From Syntrophomonadaceae bacterium (GTDB taxonomy: Bacteria; Bacillota; Dethiobacteria; DTU022), in assembly GCA_007136055.1 (NCBI GenBank), contig SLHT01000117.1, positions 1 to 9,238 on the forward strand: a stretch of 9,238 nucleotides of DNA. The letters are read 5' to 3'. The notes under the pieces were generated by a model. The model made no database searches and was not told where the DNA came from. It was given only the letters and a program-made list of their open reading frames with translations. Positions 1 to 7,514 of this stretch are shown here, piece by piece. A program made the translations under genes and the position numbers. How positions within the stretch are numbered: the stretch's first letter is position 1; each line of letters starts with the position of its first letter.

Positions 1-2135
1 CCGAAGGTGACCTTGCCTTCTTCGCGGCTGGCTTTTACAACCAGAATCTTTATGGAATCACCAAGCCGGTATGTTTTACGGGTTCTTTCGCCGACAAGGG
101 CTGCCGCTTTTTCGTTATATACATAATAATCGTCACCCAATTCGCTGACCGGGATCATCCCTTCGACGGTGTTTTCCAGTTCGACAAAAAGGCCGAAATT
201 GGCAACCCCGTTAATAATACCGGTGTATTCTTCACCCAACTTTTGTTCCATGTACTGCGCTTTTTTGATTTCGATACTGGCCCTTTCCGCATCAACAGCC
301 GCCCGCTCTCTTTCTGAAGATTGCTGGGCGATACCGGGCAGGCGGGTCTGCAGGCGTTTTAACCGATCGCCGGAGAACCCGCCGGATAAAGCCTGCTGTT
401 TCAACATTCGGTGCACCACCAGGTCAGGATAACGCCTGATCGGAGAAGTGAAATGGCAGTAGCACTCGGAAGCCAGGCCAAAGTGCCCCTCATTAGTAGC
501 GCTGTAGTGGGCCTGGGGCAGCGAACGCAGCACCAGGTAACGGACCAGTTTCTCCGTTTTGTTTCCCCTGGTATCTTCCAGCAAGCTTTGCAGGTGTTTC
601 GGCTTGAGCACCTTGATTTGCTTAGCGGCTTCTATGTTCATCAAAGTGAGTGTTTCTCTCAACAGCAACAGTTTTTCTTCAGTAGGATCAGCGTGAACGC
701 GAAAGAGGCAGGGCTGTTCATTATCAATTAAATGCCTGGCTACTGCTTCGTTACAGTAAATCATAAATTCTTCGATCAGCGATCCCGAACGACCCATACT
801 GCGCTTCTCTATCGAAAGCGGAACACCTTCATCATCAAGAGTTATTTTTGCTTCGGGCAGATCGAGGTCCAGGGTCCCCCGGTCAAAACGCCGCCGGCGA
901 AGAACAGCGGCCAATTGGTCCATTTGATCGAGCATACCGGGGATGGAATCATCTTCAAATGCTTTTTTGTCCTCTTTGCCGGAAAAATAGGCTTCAACCT
1001 GCTGGTAAGTAAGGCGTTCTGTAACTTTAATCAAGCTGGGAAAATACTGCGCGCCTGTTAACTCGCCTTCGGTATCGATATCCATCAACACGCTGACTGC
1101 CAGGCGATCTTTATCGGCCTGCAGGCTGCATAAATGTTCGGAAAGGGCGGGCGGCAGCATATGAATCACCCGGTCAACAAGGTAAATGCTTGTTCCCCTC
1201 TTTAACGCTTCACGATCAAGAGGCTTACCTTCGCGCACATACTGCGAAACATCGGCGATATGAACCCCCAACCGAAAGCCTCCTCCACCCAGCGCTTCAA
1301 GGGAAACAGCGTCGTCAAAATCCCGCGCTGTCTCGTCATCAATAGTTACCATCTTTATGTTACGCAGATCGTTGCGGTTTTGTTCTTGGGCCAGGCGTGA
1401 TATTTCTTCTTCTCCGGGCAGAGCTTCAACTTCTTTTAAGACCGGGGTAGGATGCTCTCCTGGAAGTTCAAAACGGTGTTTAAAAGTCAGCCGTTCGGTC
1501 TGGATACTGCCAGGCGTTCCAATATGCTCAACAACTCTACCCCGGGAAGGCTTTTTGCCACGGACCCATTCTTCAACTTCAACAACAACTTTATCCCCGC
1601 TGTCGATATGTTTCATGTTTTTCAACGTAACCTGGACATCTCCCGGAAAACGCTGGTCATCAGGAGTGACATAGTACTTTTTCCCTTCACGGTGCAGGGT
1701 TCCGACCAGTCGTCTTTTACCGCGTTTGAGAATGCCCATAACTGTTCCTTCCCTACTACGCTTGCCTCTTTTCTGATCAAGGCGAACGACTACCCTGTCG
1801 CCATGAGCGGCATCTTTCAATTTGCCGGCGCTGATAAAGACATCCTCATCCTGTCGATCGGGACGCAGAAAAGCAAAACCTCGCCGGTGGCCCTGAAGCA
1901 CACCGGTCAGGTAACCCAGTCTCTCCGGCAATCCGTAACGACCACCGCTTGATTTTACCAGCAGTCCTTCCTGCTGCATTCTTTTCATTTCTTCCAGCAG
2001 AATATTTTTATCATGCTTCTGCATTTCGAGGGCACTTAGAATCTGTGGCAGGGCAAGCGATTTCCGCTTGTGCTCTTTCAGCAACTTTTCAAGCTTAGCC
2101 CGCAGGTGTACAGATACATTTCTTCGTTTTTGCAT
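1..2135 (-). CDS. rnr: Ribonuclease R (3'-5' exoribonuclease, RNB family), C-terminal end cut by window edge
   Basis: This is a processive 3'-to-5' exoribonuclease of the cytoplasm. The family degrades structured RNA and takes part in mRNA, rRNA and tmRNA-linked turnover. I translated 711 codons from an ATG at 2135 down to the window edge without a stop. The protein has a basic N-terminal helical region (about 1-70), cold-shock-like OB domains (about 75-205), an RNB catalytic core and an S1 domain starting near residue 634. The catalytic aspartates are visible in TIDDETARDFDDA at D266, D272, D274 and D275. The conserved HFTSPIRRYPDLVVHR block lies at 561-576. Only the last part of the S1 domain or the basic tail is missing. 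The gene follows secG, a common Firmicute order often continued by smpB, which would lie outside the window. The start is unusual: the AAGGAG site is 14 bases away (see separate entry). Family assignment is very secure. Confidence 0.97.
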   Translation of the reverse strand, partial: MQKRRNVSVHLRAKLEKLLKEHKRKSLALPQILSALEMQKHDKNILLEEMKRMQQEGLLVKSSGGRYGLPERLGYLTGVLQGHRRGFAFLRPDRQDEDVFISAGKLKDAAHGDRVVVRLDQKRGKRSREGTVMGILKRGKRRLVGTLHREGKKYYVTPDDQRFPGDVQVTLKNMKHIDSGDKVVVEVEEWVRGKKPSRGRVVEHIGTPGSIQTERLTFKHRFELPGEHPTPVLKEVEALPGEEEISRLAQEQNRNDLRNIKMVTIDDETARDFDDAVSLEALGGGGFRLGVHIADVSQYVREGKPLDREALKRGTSIYLVDRVIHMLPPALSEHLCSLQADKDRLAVSVLMDIDTEGELTGAQYFPSLIKVTERLTYQQVEAYFSGKEDKKAFEDDSIPGMLDQMDQLAAVLRRRRFDRGTLDLDLPEAKITLDDEGVPLSIEKRSMGRSGSLIEEFMIYCNEAVARHLIDNEQPCLFRVHADPTEEKLLLLRETLTLMNIEAAKQIKVLKPKHLQSLLEDTRGNKTEKLVRYLVLRSLPQAHYSATNEGHFGLASECYCHFTSPIRRYPDLVVHRMLKQQALSGGFSGDRLKRLQTRLPGIAQQSSERERAAVDAERASIEIKKAQYMEQKLGEEYTGIINGVANFGLFVELENTVEGMIPVSELGDDYYVYNEKAAALVGERTRKTYRLGDSIKILVVKASREEGKVTF

Positions 2136-2155
2136 TTTTTAGCATTCAACTCCTT
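2095..2155 (-). promoter_or_regulatory. rnr translation start region with an out-of-frame upstream ATG and a run of six A
   Basis: A clear AAGGAG (2150-2155) precedes two ATG codons. The nearer one (2143-2145, spacing 4) opens a 16-codon frame, MLKNAKTKKCICTPAG, ending at a TAA at 2095-2097. The farther one (2133-2135, spacing 14) is the only ATG in the rnr frame, because an in-frame TAA lies two codons upstream. The two ATGs are separated by a run of six A (2135-2140) and differ by one frame step. Removing one A would join them, giving MLKMQKRR at a better-placed start. Possible readings are a coupled short leader peptide, slippage at the A run, or a single-base sequence error. The sequence features are seen directly; the role is inferred. 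Confidence 0.5.
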
Positions 2156-2168
2156 AGTTCTCTCTTGC

Positions 2169-2185
2169 ATTGCCTGTAGGGCAAT
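2169..2185 (-). repeat. Small perfect inverted repeat between secG and rnr
   Basis: The arms ATTGCC and GGCAAT (2169-2174 and 2180-2185) are perfect inverted repeats around a 5-base loop. The repeat overlaps the edge of the TATAAT element. A transcript starting near 2177 would begin inside the loop, so the hairpin would form only in RNA reading through from secG. It could be an RNA-processing site or an operator, but six base pairs can also occur by chance. Confidence 0.35.
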
Positions 2186-2212
2186 TATAAGTCTTTTTCT
2201 GCTAAATTAAAA
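2184..2212 (-). promoter_or_regulatory. Possible sigma-A promoter for rnr
   Basis: A perfect TATAAT (2184-2189, minus strand) lies 49 bases before the rnr ATG. At a 17-base spacing the -35 position reads TTTTAA (2207-2212), which matches consensus at only three of six positions. It sits directly behind the secG terminator, so it could restart transcription for rnr. Initiation would fall near 2177. The missing -35 keeps confidence moderate. Confidence 0.45.
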
Positions 2213-2240
2213 GGCAGGGCTGCTTTTTCGCTACCCTGCC
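2204..2240 (-). terminator. Rho-independent terminator after secG
   Basis: Read on the minus strand, a perfect 7-bp GC-rich stem, GGCAGGG / CCCTGCC (2234-2240 and 2213-2219), encloses a 14-base loop. TTTTAATTT (2204-2212) follows at once. It lies about 30 bases past the secG stop. This is a standard intrinsic terminator that should end or attenuate the glycolysis-secG transcript before rnr. The short, interrupted T tract suggests it may be leaky. Confidence 0.85.
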
Positions 2241-2269
2241 GGTTAAAATTATGAAGCATAAATACGGTT

Positions 2270-2494
2270 TTAATTGATTACAACAAGAACAATCGTAAAA
2301 AGCATAAAAACAATAGCTACAACAGTGGTTACCTTGGACAGCTTTTCATCCAGCCCTTTCTTTTTGCCAATCAGTGATTGTGCACCACCGGCAATAGCCC
2401 CGAGACCGGCGCTGCGACCTGATTGTAAAAGCACGCTGGCTATAAGAGCAAGACATAATAACAGGTAAATAATTGTTAGAACCATTCCGAGCAT
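2270..2494 (-). CDS. secG: Preprotein translocase subunit SecG
   Basis: This is a small integral membrane subunit of the SecYEG channel that assists SecA-driven protein export. The 74-residue product fits the Firmicute SecG size. It has two hydrophobic segments, about 4-23 and 55-73. The conserved loop between them contains LLQSGRSAGLG and a Gly/Ala-rich stretch followed by KKKGLDEKLSKVT. The ATG is supported by GGAGGT at 2503-2508, 8 bases upstream. The gene lies between eno and rnr, its usual place in many Clostridia and Bacilli. A good promoter lies in front and a terminator follows, so it can be expressed separately from the glycolytic genes. Confidence 0.96.
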   Translation of the reverse strand: MLGMVLTIIYLLLCLALIASVLLQSGRSAGLGAIAGGAQSLIGKKKGLDEKLSKVTTVVAIVFMLFTIVLVVIN

Positions 2495-2540
2495 GTATGA
2501 CTACCTCCATTAATTCATCAATACAACCTTAGCGAAGCAT

Positions 2541-2569
2541 ATTTTAACATATAACCGCAGGTTTGTAAA
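2541..2569 (-). promoter_or_regulatory. Sigma-A-type promoter with extended -10 upstream of secG
   Basis: On the minus strand, TTTACA (2564-2569, five of six to TTGACA) is followed after exactly 17 bases by TAAAAT (2541-2546, five of six to TATAAT). A TG one base before the -10 gives the extended form TGTTAAAAT. The expected start is near 2534, leaving a leader of about 40 bases that carries the secG ribosome binding site. This would let secG be transcribed independently of the glycolytic genes. It is the best-formed vegetative promoter I found in the window. Confidence 0.7.
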
Positions 2570-2596
2570 ATAGATGCGGCTTTATTTTCCCTGATA

Positions 2597-3871
2597 TCAA
2601 AGATTCTTTACCATTTCCCCGGCGTAGCGTGCCGAACGGCCCAATTGCTCTTCGATGCGTAACAACTGGTTATACTTTTCTACCCGGTCAACGCGCGAAG
2701 GGGCACCCGTTTTAATCATTCCGGCGCTGGTCCCGACTGCCAGATCAGCGATAAAACTATCCGCTGTTTCGCCTGAGCGGTGTGATATCATGCAACTGTA
2801 TCCGGCACGGCGGGCCATAGCTATTGTATCCAGGGTTTCGCTTAGCGTCCCAATCTGGTTTGGTTTAATAAGGATCGAGTTGGCCGTCGCAGAATCGATG
2901 CCTTGTTTGAGTCGCCGGGGATTGGTTACAAAAAGGTCATCCCCGATAAGCATGGTATCCCGGCCCATCATTTCGGTCATAGTTTTCCAGCCGGGCCAAT
3001 CGTCCTCTTCAAGGCCGTCTTCAATGCTGATCAGTGGAAAACGCCCCGCCAGTTGGCAGTAGTAATCTGTAAGTTCAGCAGCTGAATAAGACCTGCCTTC
3101 AAGGTGATAAGAACCATCACGGTAAAATTCACTTGCGGCGACATCCAGCGCCAGGCTTATTTCTTCCCCCGGTTGGTAACCGGCCGTTTTAATGGCATCT
3201 ACGATCAATTCAAGGGCTGCTTCGCTGGATTCCAGGTTGGGAGCGAAGCCGCCTTCATCCCCCACATTGGTGTTCAGGCCGCGCGACTGCAGTAATTTCT
3301 TTAAATGATGAAAGACTTCTGTTCCCATTTGCAGGGCTGCGGCAAAATTTTTCGCACCGAAGGGGACTATCATAAATTCCTGGATATCCATATTGTTATC
3401 AGCATGCTCTCCGCCATTAAGAATATTCATAAAAGGAACCGGCAAAGTGGATGCACCAAGCCCCCCTATGTAGCGGTAGAGGGGCAGATCTAGCATCGTT
3501 GAAGCTGCTCTCGCTGCAGCCAGCGATACCCCTAAAATTGCATTGGCCCCGATCCTTGATTTGTTATCAGACCCGTCCAGTTCAATCATCAGACGATCAA
3601 GGCTGCTTTGCTCAAGCACATTTTGATCAGTTAATTCGGGAGCCAGGATCTCATTAACATGACGCACCGCTGATCTAACACCCCTGCCCAGGTAGCGCTC
3701 TTCATCGCCGTCGCGCAACTCAACCGCTTCAAATGCCCCTGTTGAAGCTCCGGAAGGAACAGCAGCACGTCCTGTCCAACCTCCCTGCAGCTGGATATCA
3801 ACTTCCAGGGTCGGATTGCCCCTTGAATCCAAAATCTCCCTGGCTTTAATCGATTCAATTCTTTCTCCCAT
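2597..3871 (-). CDS. eno: Enolase (phosphopyruvate hydratase)
   Basis: Enolase converts 2-phosphoglycerate to phosphoenolpyruvate in the cytoplasm and needs Mg2+. The 424-residue product has the usual family length. The N-terminal domain carries AREILDSRGNPTLEV and the flexible PSGASTG loop (39-45). In the barrel, GDEGGF places the catalytic glutamate at E206. The metal ligands fit D243 (LALDV), E284 (SIEDG) and D311 (IGDDL). The catalytic lysine is K336 in ILIKPNQIG, and the signature SHRSGE is at 363-368. All active-site residues are present. The ATG follows AGGAGGG (3878-3884) by 6 bases, and that site overlaps the TAG of gpmI, so the two genes are very likely translated together. The gpmI-eno gap is 11 bases. 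Confidence 0.99.
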   Translation of the reverse strand: MGERIESIKAREILDSRGNPTLEVDIQLQGGWTGRAAVPSGASTGAFEAVELRDGDEERYLGRGVRSAVRHVNEILAPELTDQNVLEQSSLDRLMIELDGSDNKSRIGANAILGVSLAAARAASTMLDLPLYRYIGGLGASTLPVPFMNILNGGEHADNNMDIQEFMIVPFGAKNFAAALQMGTEVFHHLKKLLQSRGLNTNVGDEGGFAPNLESSEAALELIVDAIKTAGYQPGEEISLALDVAASEFYRDGSYHLEGRSYSAAELTDYYCQLAGRFPLISIEDGLEEDDWPGWKTMTEMMGRDTMLIGDDLFVTNPRRLKQGIDSATANSILIKPNQIGTLSETLDTIAMARRAGYSCMISHRSGETADSFIADLAVGTSAGMIKTGAPSRVDRVEKYNQLLRIEEQLGRSARYAGEMVKNL

Positions 3872-3882
3872 CTTTATCCCTC

Positions 3883-5418
3883 CTATAACTTCCTGTCCAA
3901 CATGCTTTTACCGGTCATTTCAGGCGGTGCTGCTATGCCGACCAGGTCTAAAACAGTGGGGGCGATATCAGCCAGAATACCCTTTTTGCGCAAAGAATGC
4001 TTCTGATTACAAAGAAGAATGAAGGGCACGGGATTTGCACTGTGAGCGGTCAGAATTCCCCCTTTTTTATCCTTCATCTGTTCAGCATTACCATGATCAG
4101 CACAGATCAGCATACACCAATCGCGTTCCAGGACTTCAACAGCAATTGCTCCGACTCCCTTGTCAACCGCTTCCACAGCCTTAACTGCAGCCTCGATAAT
4201 GCCTGAATGCCCGACCATATCGGCATTGGCATAATTAGCGACAATCAGCTGGTGCTGATCCTTTTTAATCGTTTCAATAATTTGTTCGGTAAGTTCAGGG
4301 GCGCTCATCTCCGGTTGAAGATCATATGTTTTTACCTGCGGTGACGGAATCATGATCCGATCTTCACCCTCAAATATTTTTTCCCTGCCTCCACTGAAGA
4401 AAAAAGTAACGTGAGCATACTTTTCTGTTTCGGCAATTCTGATCTGGGTTAAATTGTTGCGGGCATAAACTTCACCGAGTGTCATCTTTAGGTCATCCAG
4501 GGTAAAAGCTACCGGAAGCGGAAGTTCACGGTCATATTCGGTCAGCGTAGCCAGGTGGGGCCGCGGCGGTTTTGAGCCACGATCAAAATGAGAAAAATCC
4601 TTTTCTGCAAAGGCACGGGTGATCTGACGAGTCCGATCCGGTCTGAAATTGAAAAAAATCATACTGTCTTCCGAACGGACAGTCGTTAAAGGCTTCCCTT
4701 CCTGATCTACTATTATGGCGGGCTTAACAAATTCATCTGATTCACCGCGGGCATAGGCTGCTTCTAAAGCTTCCACCGGGCCTGATGCTTTAAAACCTTC
4801 TCCGCCGGCATAAGCCCGGTATGCCCGTTCGACCCTGTCCCAGCGCTGATCCCGATCCATGGCATAGTAACGGCCGCATATCGTAGCCACGTAACCGTTT
4901 TGATCTTCCCTGCCCAGCTGATCAAGTTTTTCAAGGAAGGGTTTGGCTCCGTAAGGAATAGTATCCCGCCCATCGAGAATAGCATGGACAAAAACTTTTT
5001 TTATCTTTTGACGACGGGCCATCTCCAGAAGGGCCACCAAGTGATCAACGTGGCTGTGCACCCCGCCGTCTGATACCAGGCCGATCAGGTGCAGGACACT
5101 ATTATTCTGCCTGACCTGCATCATGGCTTCCGAAAGAACAGGATTTTCATAAAACTCGCCGGATTGAATACAATCACCGATTCTGGTTAACTCCTGGCTA
5201 ACAACTCTCCCCGCACCGATATTAAGATGACCGACTTCAGAATTACCCATTTGCTCCGGCGGCAGGCCTACCGCTTCACCAGAGGCGTTCAGAAGTGCCG
5301 AGGGATACTGTTTATAAAAACGATCCATGTGCGGAGTATTCGCCTGGCGGATTGCATTGCCTTTTTCCTCGTCACTGCAGCCCCAACCATCGAGAATAAC
5401 AAGAAGAACTTTTTTCAA
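3883..5418 (-). CDS. gpmI: 2,3-bisphosphoglycerate-independent phosphoglycerate mutase
   Basis: This enzyme interconverts 3- and 2-phosphoglycerate without a bisphosphoglycerate cofactor, and the family uses two Mn2+ ions. At 511 residues it has normal length. VILDGWG gives metal ligand D10, and the phospho-acceptor serine is S60 in MGNSEVGHLNIGAGR. Further residues are H121 in GGVHSHVDH, the DGRDT block at 149-153, D400/H404 in NADMVGH, D441/H442 in CADHGN and H459 in TAHSANPVP. All metal-binding positions known for the Bacillus-type enzyme have counterparts. The start is TTG, overlapping the tpiA TGA as TTGA (5415-5418), with AAAGGCGG (5426-5433) 7 bases upstream. This indicates tight translational coupling to tpiA. 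The residue after DGRDT is I where P is common; otherwise nothing is odd. Confidence 0.98.
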   Translation of the reverse strand: MKKVLLVILDGWGCSDEEKGNAIRQANTPHMDRFYKQYPSALLNASGEAVGLPPEQMGNSEVGHLNIGAGRVVSQELTRIGDCIQSGEFYENPVLSEAMMQVRQNNSVLHLIGLVSDGGVHSHVDHLVALLEMARRQKIKKVFVHAILDGRDTIPYGAKPFLEKLDQLGREDQNGYVATICGRYYAMDRDQRWDRVERAYRAYAGGEGFKASGPVEALEAAYARGESDEFVKPAIIVDQEGKPLTTVRSEDSMIFFNFRPDRTRQITRAFAEKDFSHFDRGSKPPRPHLATLTEYDRELPLPVAFTLDDLKMTLGEVYARNNLTQIRIAETEKYAHVTFFFSGGREKIFEGEDRIMIPSPQVKTYDLQPEMSAPELTEQIIETIKKDQHQLIVANYANADMVGHSGIIEAAVKAVEAVDKGVGAIAVEVLERDWCMLICADHGNAEQMKDKKGGILTAHSANPVPFILLCNQKHSLRKKGILADIAPTVLDLVGIAAPPEMTGKSMLDRKL

Positions 5419-6182
5419 CTAATAACCGCCTTTCGGGCAGCCTGAACTAGAGCGCTGAATGAATCGACTTCAAGGCTTGCCCCCCCAACCAAAGCTCCCT
5501 GCACCGAAGGAAGGCCCACGAAAAAACCAATATTATCTGCTTTCACACTGCCGCCGTATTGTATACGTAATTCCCCCGCTGTTTTGGAGCCGAGCTTGTC
5601 CTCTAAAAAGTTCCGAATCAGTGCGGCTGCCCTGTCTGCATCTTCAGCTGAAGCGGCTTTGCCTGTGCCAATTGCCCAAACGGGTTCGTAAGCTAAAACC
5701 AGGCTGCCAAGTTTCTGCGAATCCTGCCCGTCCAGGGCTTCTGAAAGCTGTTTTTTAATTACTTTTTCAGTGACCCCCTGCTCCCGCTCTGTTTCTGTTT
5801 CCCCGACACAAAGAATGGGCTTTAGGCCGTTTTGCAAAGCAGTTCCGATTTTACGCTGTATCTGCGTATTATCTTCACCCATCAGGTGGCGGCGCTCGGA
5901 ATGGCCGATGATCACATATTCTACCCCGAACTCAAGCAGCATTGAAGCCGCAATTTCTCCTGTCTGGGCTCCCCGGGTTTCCCAGTGCATGTTTTGGGCC
6001 CCCAGCTTGATTTCACTGCCTGCCAGGGCGGCCTCAGCAGCAGGTAGCGCTGTAAAGGGCGGGCAAATCAGAACCTCTACCCCTTTAAAGCCGGCTTCGA
6101 ATTGGCGTAAAGCACGGCAAAAACCTGCTGTTTCAGCTGCAGTTTTATGCATTTTCCAGTTAGCGGCAATTATTAATTCCAC
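5415..6182 (-). CDS. tpiA: Triosephosphate isomerase
   Basis: Triosephosphate isomerase interconverts dihydroxyacetone phosphate and glyceraldehyde 3-phosphate. With a GTG start at 6182 the product is 255 residues, a normal TIM-barrel length. Catalytic residues are present: N8 and K10 in AANWKMHK, H94 in IIGHSERR, and E166 in AYEPVWAIGTGK with loop 6 at 167-174. Phosphate-binding glycines appear in YGGSVK (209-214) and GALVGGAS. The frame is open upstream to an ATG at 6287. I prefer the GTG because AAGGGGGG (6190-6197) lies 7 bases before it, homology begins at this point, and the 35 extra residues look unlike any TPI. The TGA stop overlaps the gpmI start by four bases. Confidence 0.98.
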   Translation of the reverse strand: MELIIAANWKMHKTAAETAGFCRALRQFEAGFKGVEVLICPPFTALPAAEAALAGSEIKLGAQNMHWETRGAQTGEIAASMLLEFGVEYVIIGHSERRHLMGEDNTQIQRKIGTALQNGLKPILCVGETETEREQGVTEKVIKKQLSEALDGQDSQKLGSLVLAYEPVWAIGTGKAASAEDADRAAALIRNFLEDKLGSKTAGELRIQYGGSVKADNIGFFVGLPSVQGALVGGASLEVDSFSALVQAARKAVIS

Positions 6183-6320
6183 AAATATACCCCCCTTGTA
6201 TGCTAACAAAAGCCGGGTTAAGAGGCGGTCCACCTTTCCGGTCAGTACACGTGATTCTCCGGACACCGAGGCGTATTTGCCGGCCATAATACCAGTTATA
6301 AGAACCGACTTTGTTCACGG
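6183..6320 (-). other. 138-base pgk-tpiA spacer, open in the tpiA frame
   Basis: This is the longest gap inside the glycolytic cluster. Its last part carries the tpiA ribosome binding site AAGGGGGG (6190-6197). Read in the tpiA frame, which is also the pgk frame, only one stop (TGA, two codons after the pgk TAA) interrupts it. The remaining 44 codons run open into TPI. I found no convincing terminator, promoter or known RNA. A weak AACCG / CGGTT inverted repeat lies just after the pgk stop, and the first bases repeat the pgk 3' end imperfectly (6303-6315 versus 6323-6335, 11 of 13). Confidence 0.5.
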
Positions 6321-7514
6321 TTAGCCGGCTTTGTTTTGTAATACTGATATTCCCGGGAGTTCTTTACCTTCCCAAAATTCGAGGGTAGCGCCACCGCCGG
6401 TTGAAATAAAGCTTATATAATCAGAAAGCTCCAGTGCTTTCAAAGCGGCGACAAGGTCCCCGCCACCAATTACAGAATAAGCACTGCTTTGAGCTATAAT
6501 CTGGGCGACAACTTCTGTGCCGTTATCAAAAGGAGGCACTTCGTATACGCCCAGGGGACCGTTCCAGACAACTACTGCCGATTCTTCGATATACCCGCTG
6601 AATATCGCCGCAGTTTCCGGGCCGATATCAACGGCTTGCCATTCACCTTTTATTTTATCGGGAGTAACCACTTCAGAGTGGCTTCCCGGTTTCAGATCCT
6701 TGGTTACAGCAAGATCAATTGGCAGGACAATATTGCAGCTGCTGCTTTTGCTTTCTTTTAAAAGAGCATTAGCTTCTTCAAGCTGGTCTTTTTCATAAAA
6801 TGAAGCGCCCAGGTTATAGCCTTCGGCTGCTAAAAATGTATTCGCCATCCCACCCCCGACAAGGAGGGTATCAGCCAGATTTAAAAACCGCCTGATCACA
6901 TTGATTTTATCGGAAACTTTAGCCCCTCCGAGGATTGCTGTCAGGGGACGGCGTGGGTTTTCCAGGCAGGTTGAAAGTTCTTCAATTTCTTTTTTCATCA
7001 GTAGGCCTGCCAGAGCCGGAAGATAAGAAGCAACCCCTACCGTCGAAGCATGGGCACGGTGGGCGGTGCCGAATGCATCGTTGACAAAAAGGTCAAACGG
7101 CTCAGCGAGAAGGCGGGCATAAGAAGGATCGTTTTCCTCCTCCCCTTTATCAAAACGCAGATTCTCCAGAAGCAGCAATTCACCGTCTTTCAGCTTACTT
7201 ACCGCTTCTTTTACCTCCGGTCCGACAGCAACACCAAGTTTATGAACCTGCTTGCTGAGAATTTCCGACAACCTGGCAGCTACCGGGTCCATCATTAAAT
7301 CCGGACTATGCTTCCCTTTCGGTCGCCCCAGGTGTGAAGCCAGGGCAAGCTTCGCACCCTTCGAAAGCAGCATTTCTATCGTAGGCAGCGCAGCCCTGAT
7401 TCTACTGTCATCGCGAACCCTGCCTTCATCCAGGGGAACATTAAAGTCAACCCTCATTAAAATCTTCTTACCGCCTACATCAACGTCTTGAATACTTCTT
7501 TTTTCCAGCAACAC
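6321..7514 (-). CDS. pgk: Phosphoglycerate kinase
   Basis: Phosphoglycerate kinase transfers phosphate between 1,3-bisphosphoglycerate and ADP, the first ATP-yielding step of glycolysis. The 397-residue product is normal length. The N-terminal substrate domain shows RVDFNVP (21-27), the SHLGRPKG block (60-67), ENLRF (117-121) and NDAFGTAHRAHAS (145-157). The nucleotide domain shows LGGAKVSDK (195-203), the GGGMANTF helix, WNGPLGVYE (317-325), GGGD (350-353) and STGGGATLEF (371-380). The start is GTG with AGGTGG (7521-7526) 6 bases upstream. It begins 18 bases after rpoN, so the two are almost certainly cotranscribed. In most Firmicutes gapA precedes pgk; here it does not. The protein is complete, and its C-terminus ELPGISVLQNKAG is not a fusion. 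Confidence 0.99.
   Translation of the reverse strand: MLLEKRSIQDVDVGGKKILMRVDFNVPLDEGRVRDDSRIRAALPTIEMLLSKGAKLALASHLGRPKGKHSPDLMMDPVAARLSEILSKQVHKLGVAVGPEVKEAVSKLKDGELLLLENLRFDKGEEENDPSYARLLAEPFDLFVNDAFGTAHRAHASTVGVASYLPALAGLLMKKEIEELSTCLENPRRPLTAILGGAKVSDKINVIRRFLNLADTLLVGGGMANTFLAAEGYNLGASFYEKDQLEEANALLKESKSSSCNIVLPIDLAVTKDLKPGSHSEVVTPDKIKGEWQAVDIGPETAAIFSGYIEESAVVVWNGPLGVYEVPPFDNGTEVVAQIIAQSSAYSVIGGGDLVAALKALELSDYISFISTGGGATLEFWEGKELPGISVLQNKAG

Noticed and set aside
1452..1952. 166-codon plus-strand open frame opposite rnr
   Set aside because: It is antisense to the conserved RNase R coding sequence, with no recognisable domain. It is most likely a shadow.
2553..2581. CCGCA / TGCGG inverted repeat after eno as a terminator
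   Set aside because: The stem has only 5 GC-containing pairs around a 15-base loop, with no T run on the minus strand. The secG promoter runs through it. On the plus strand it is followed by CTTTATTTT, but there is no plus-strand gene to terminate.
4856..4873. Second GG-N10-GC (sigma-54-like) spacing inside gpmI, plus strand
   Set aside because: The -24 part fits, but the -12 part reads CGGCC instead of TTGCW. It lies inside the gpmI coding sequence.
6183..6287. ATG at 6287 as the tpiA start, adding 35 residues
   Set aside because: There is no ribosome binding site before it and the extension does not resemble TPI. The GTG at 6182 has AAGGGGGG at 7 bases and matches the family N-terminus.
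5770..6324. 184-codon plus-strand open frame opposite tpiA
   Set aside because: It lies wholly antisense to a well-supported gene. Its translation is rich in Ser, Pro and Arg as expected of a shadow frame, and it has no recognisable domain.
6303..6335. Imperfect 13-base direct repeat with 20-base period at the pgk 3' end
   Set aside because: There are two copies with two mismatches, short and isolated. This is compatible with chance and gives no sign of a mobile element or array.
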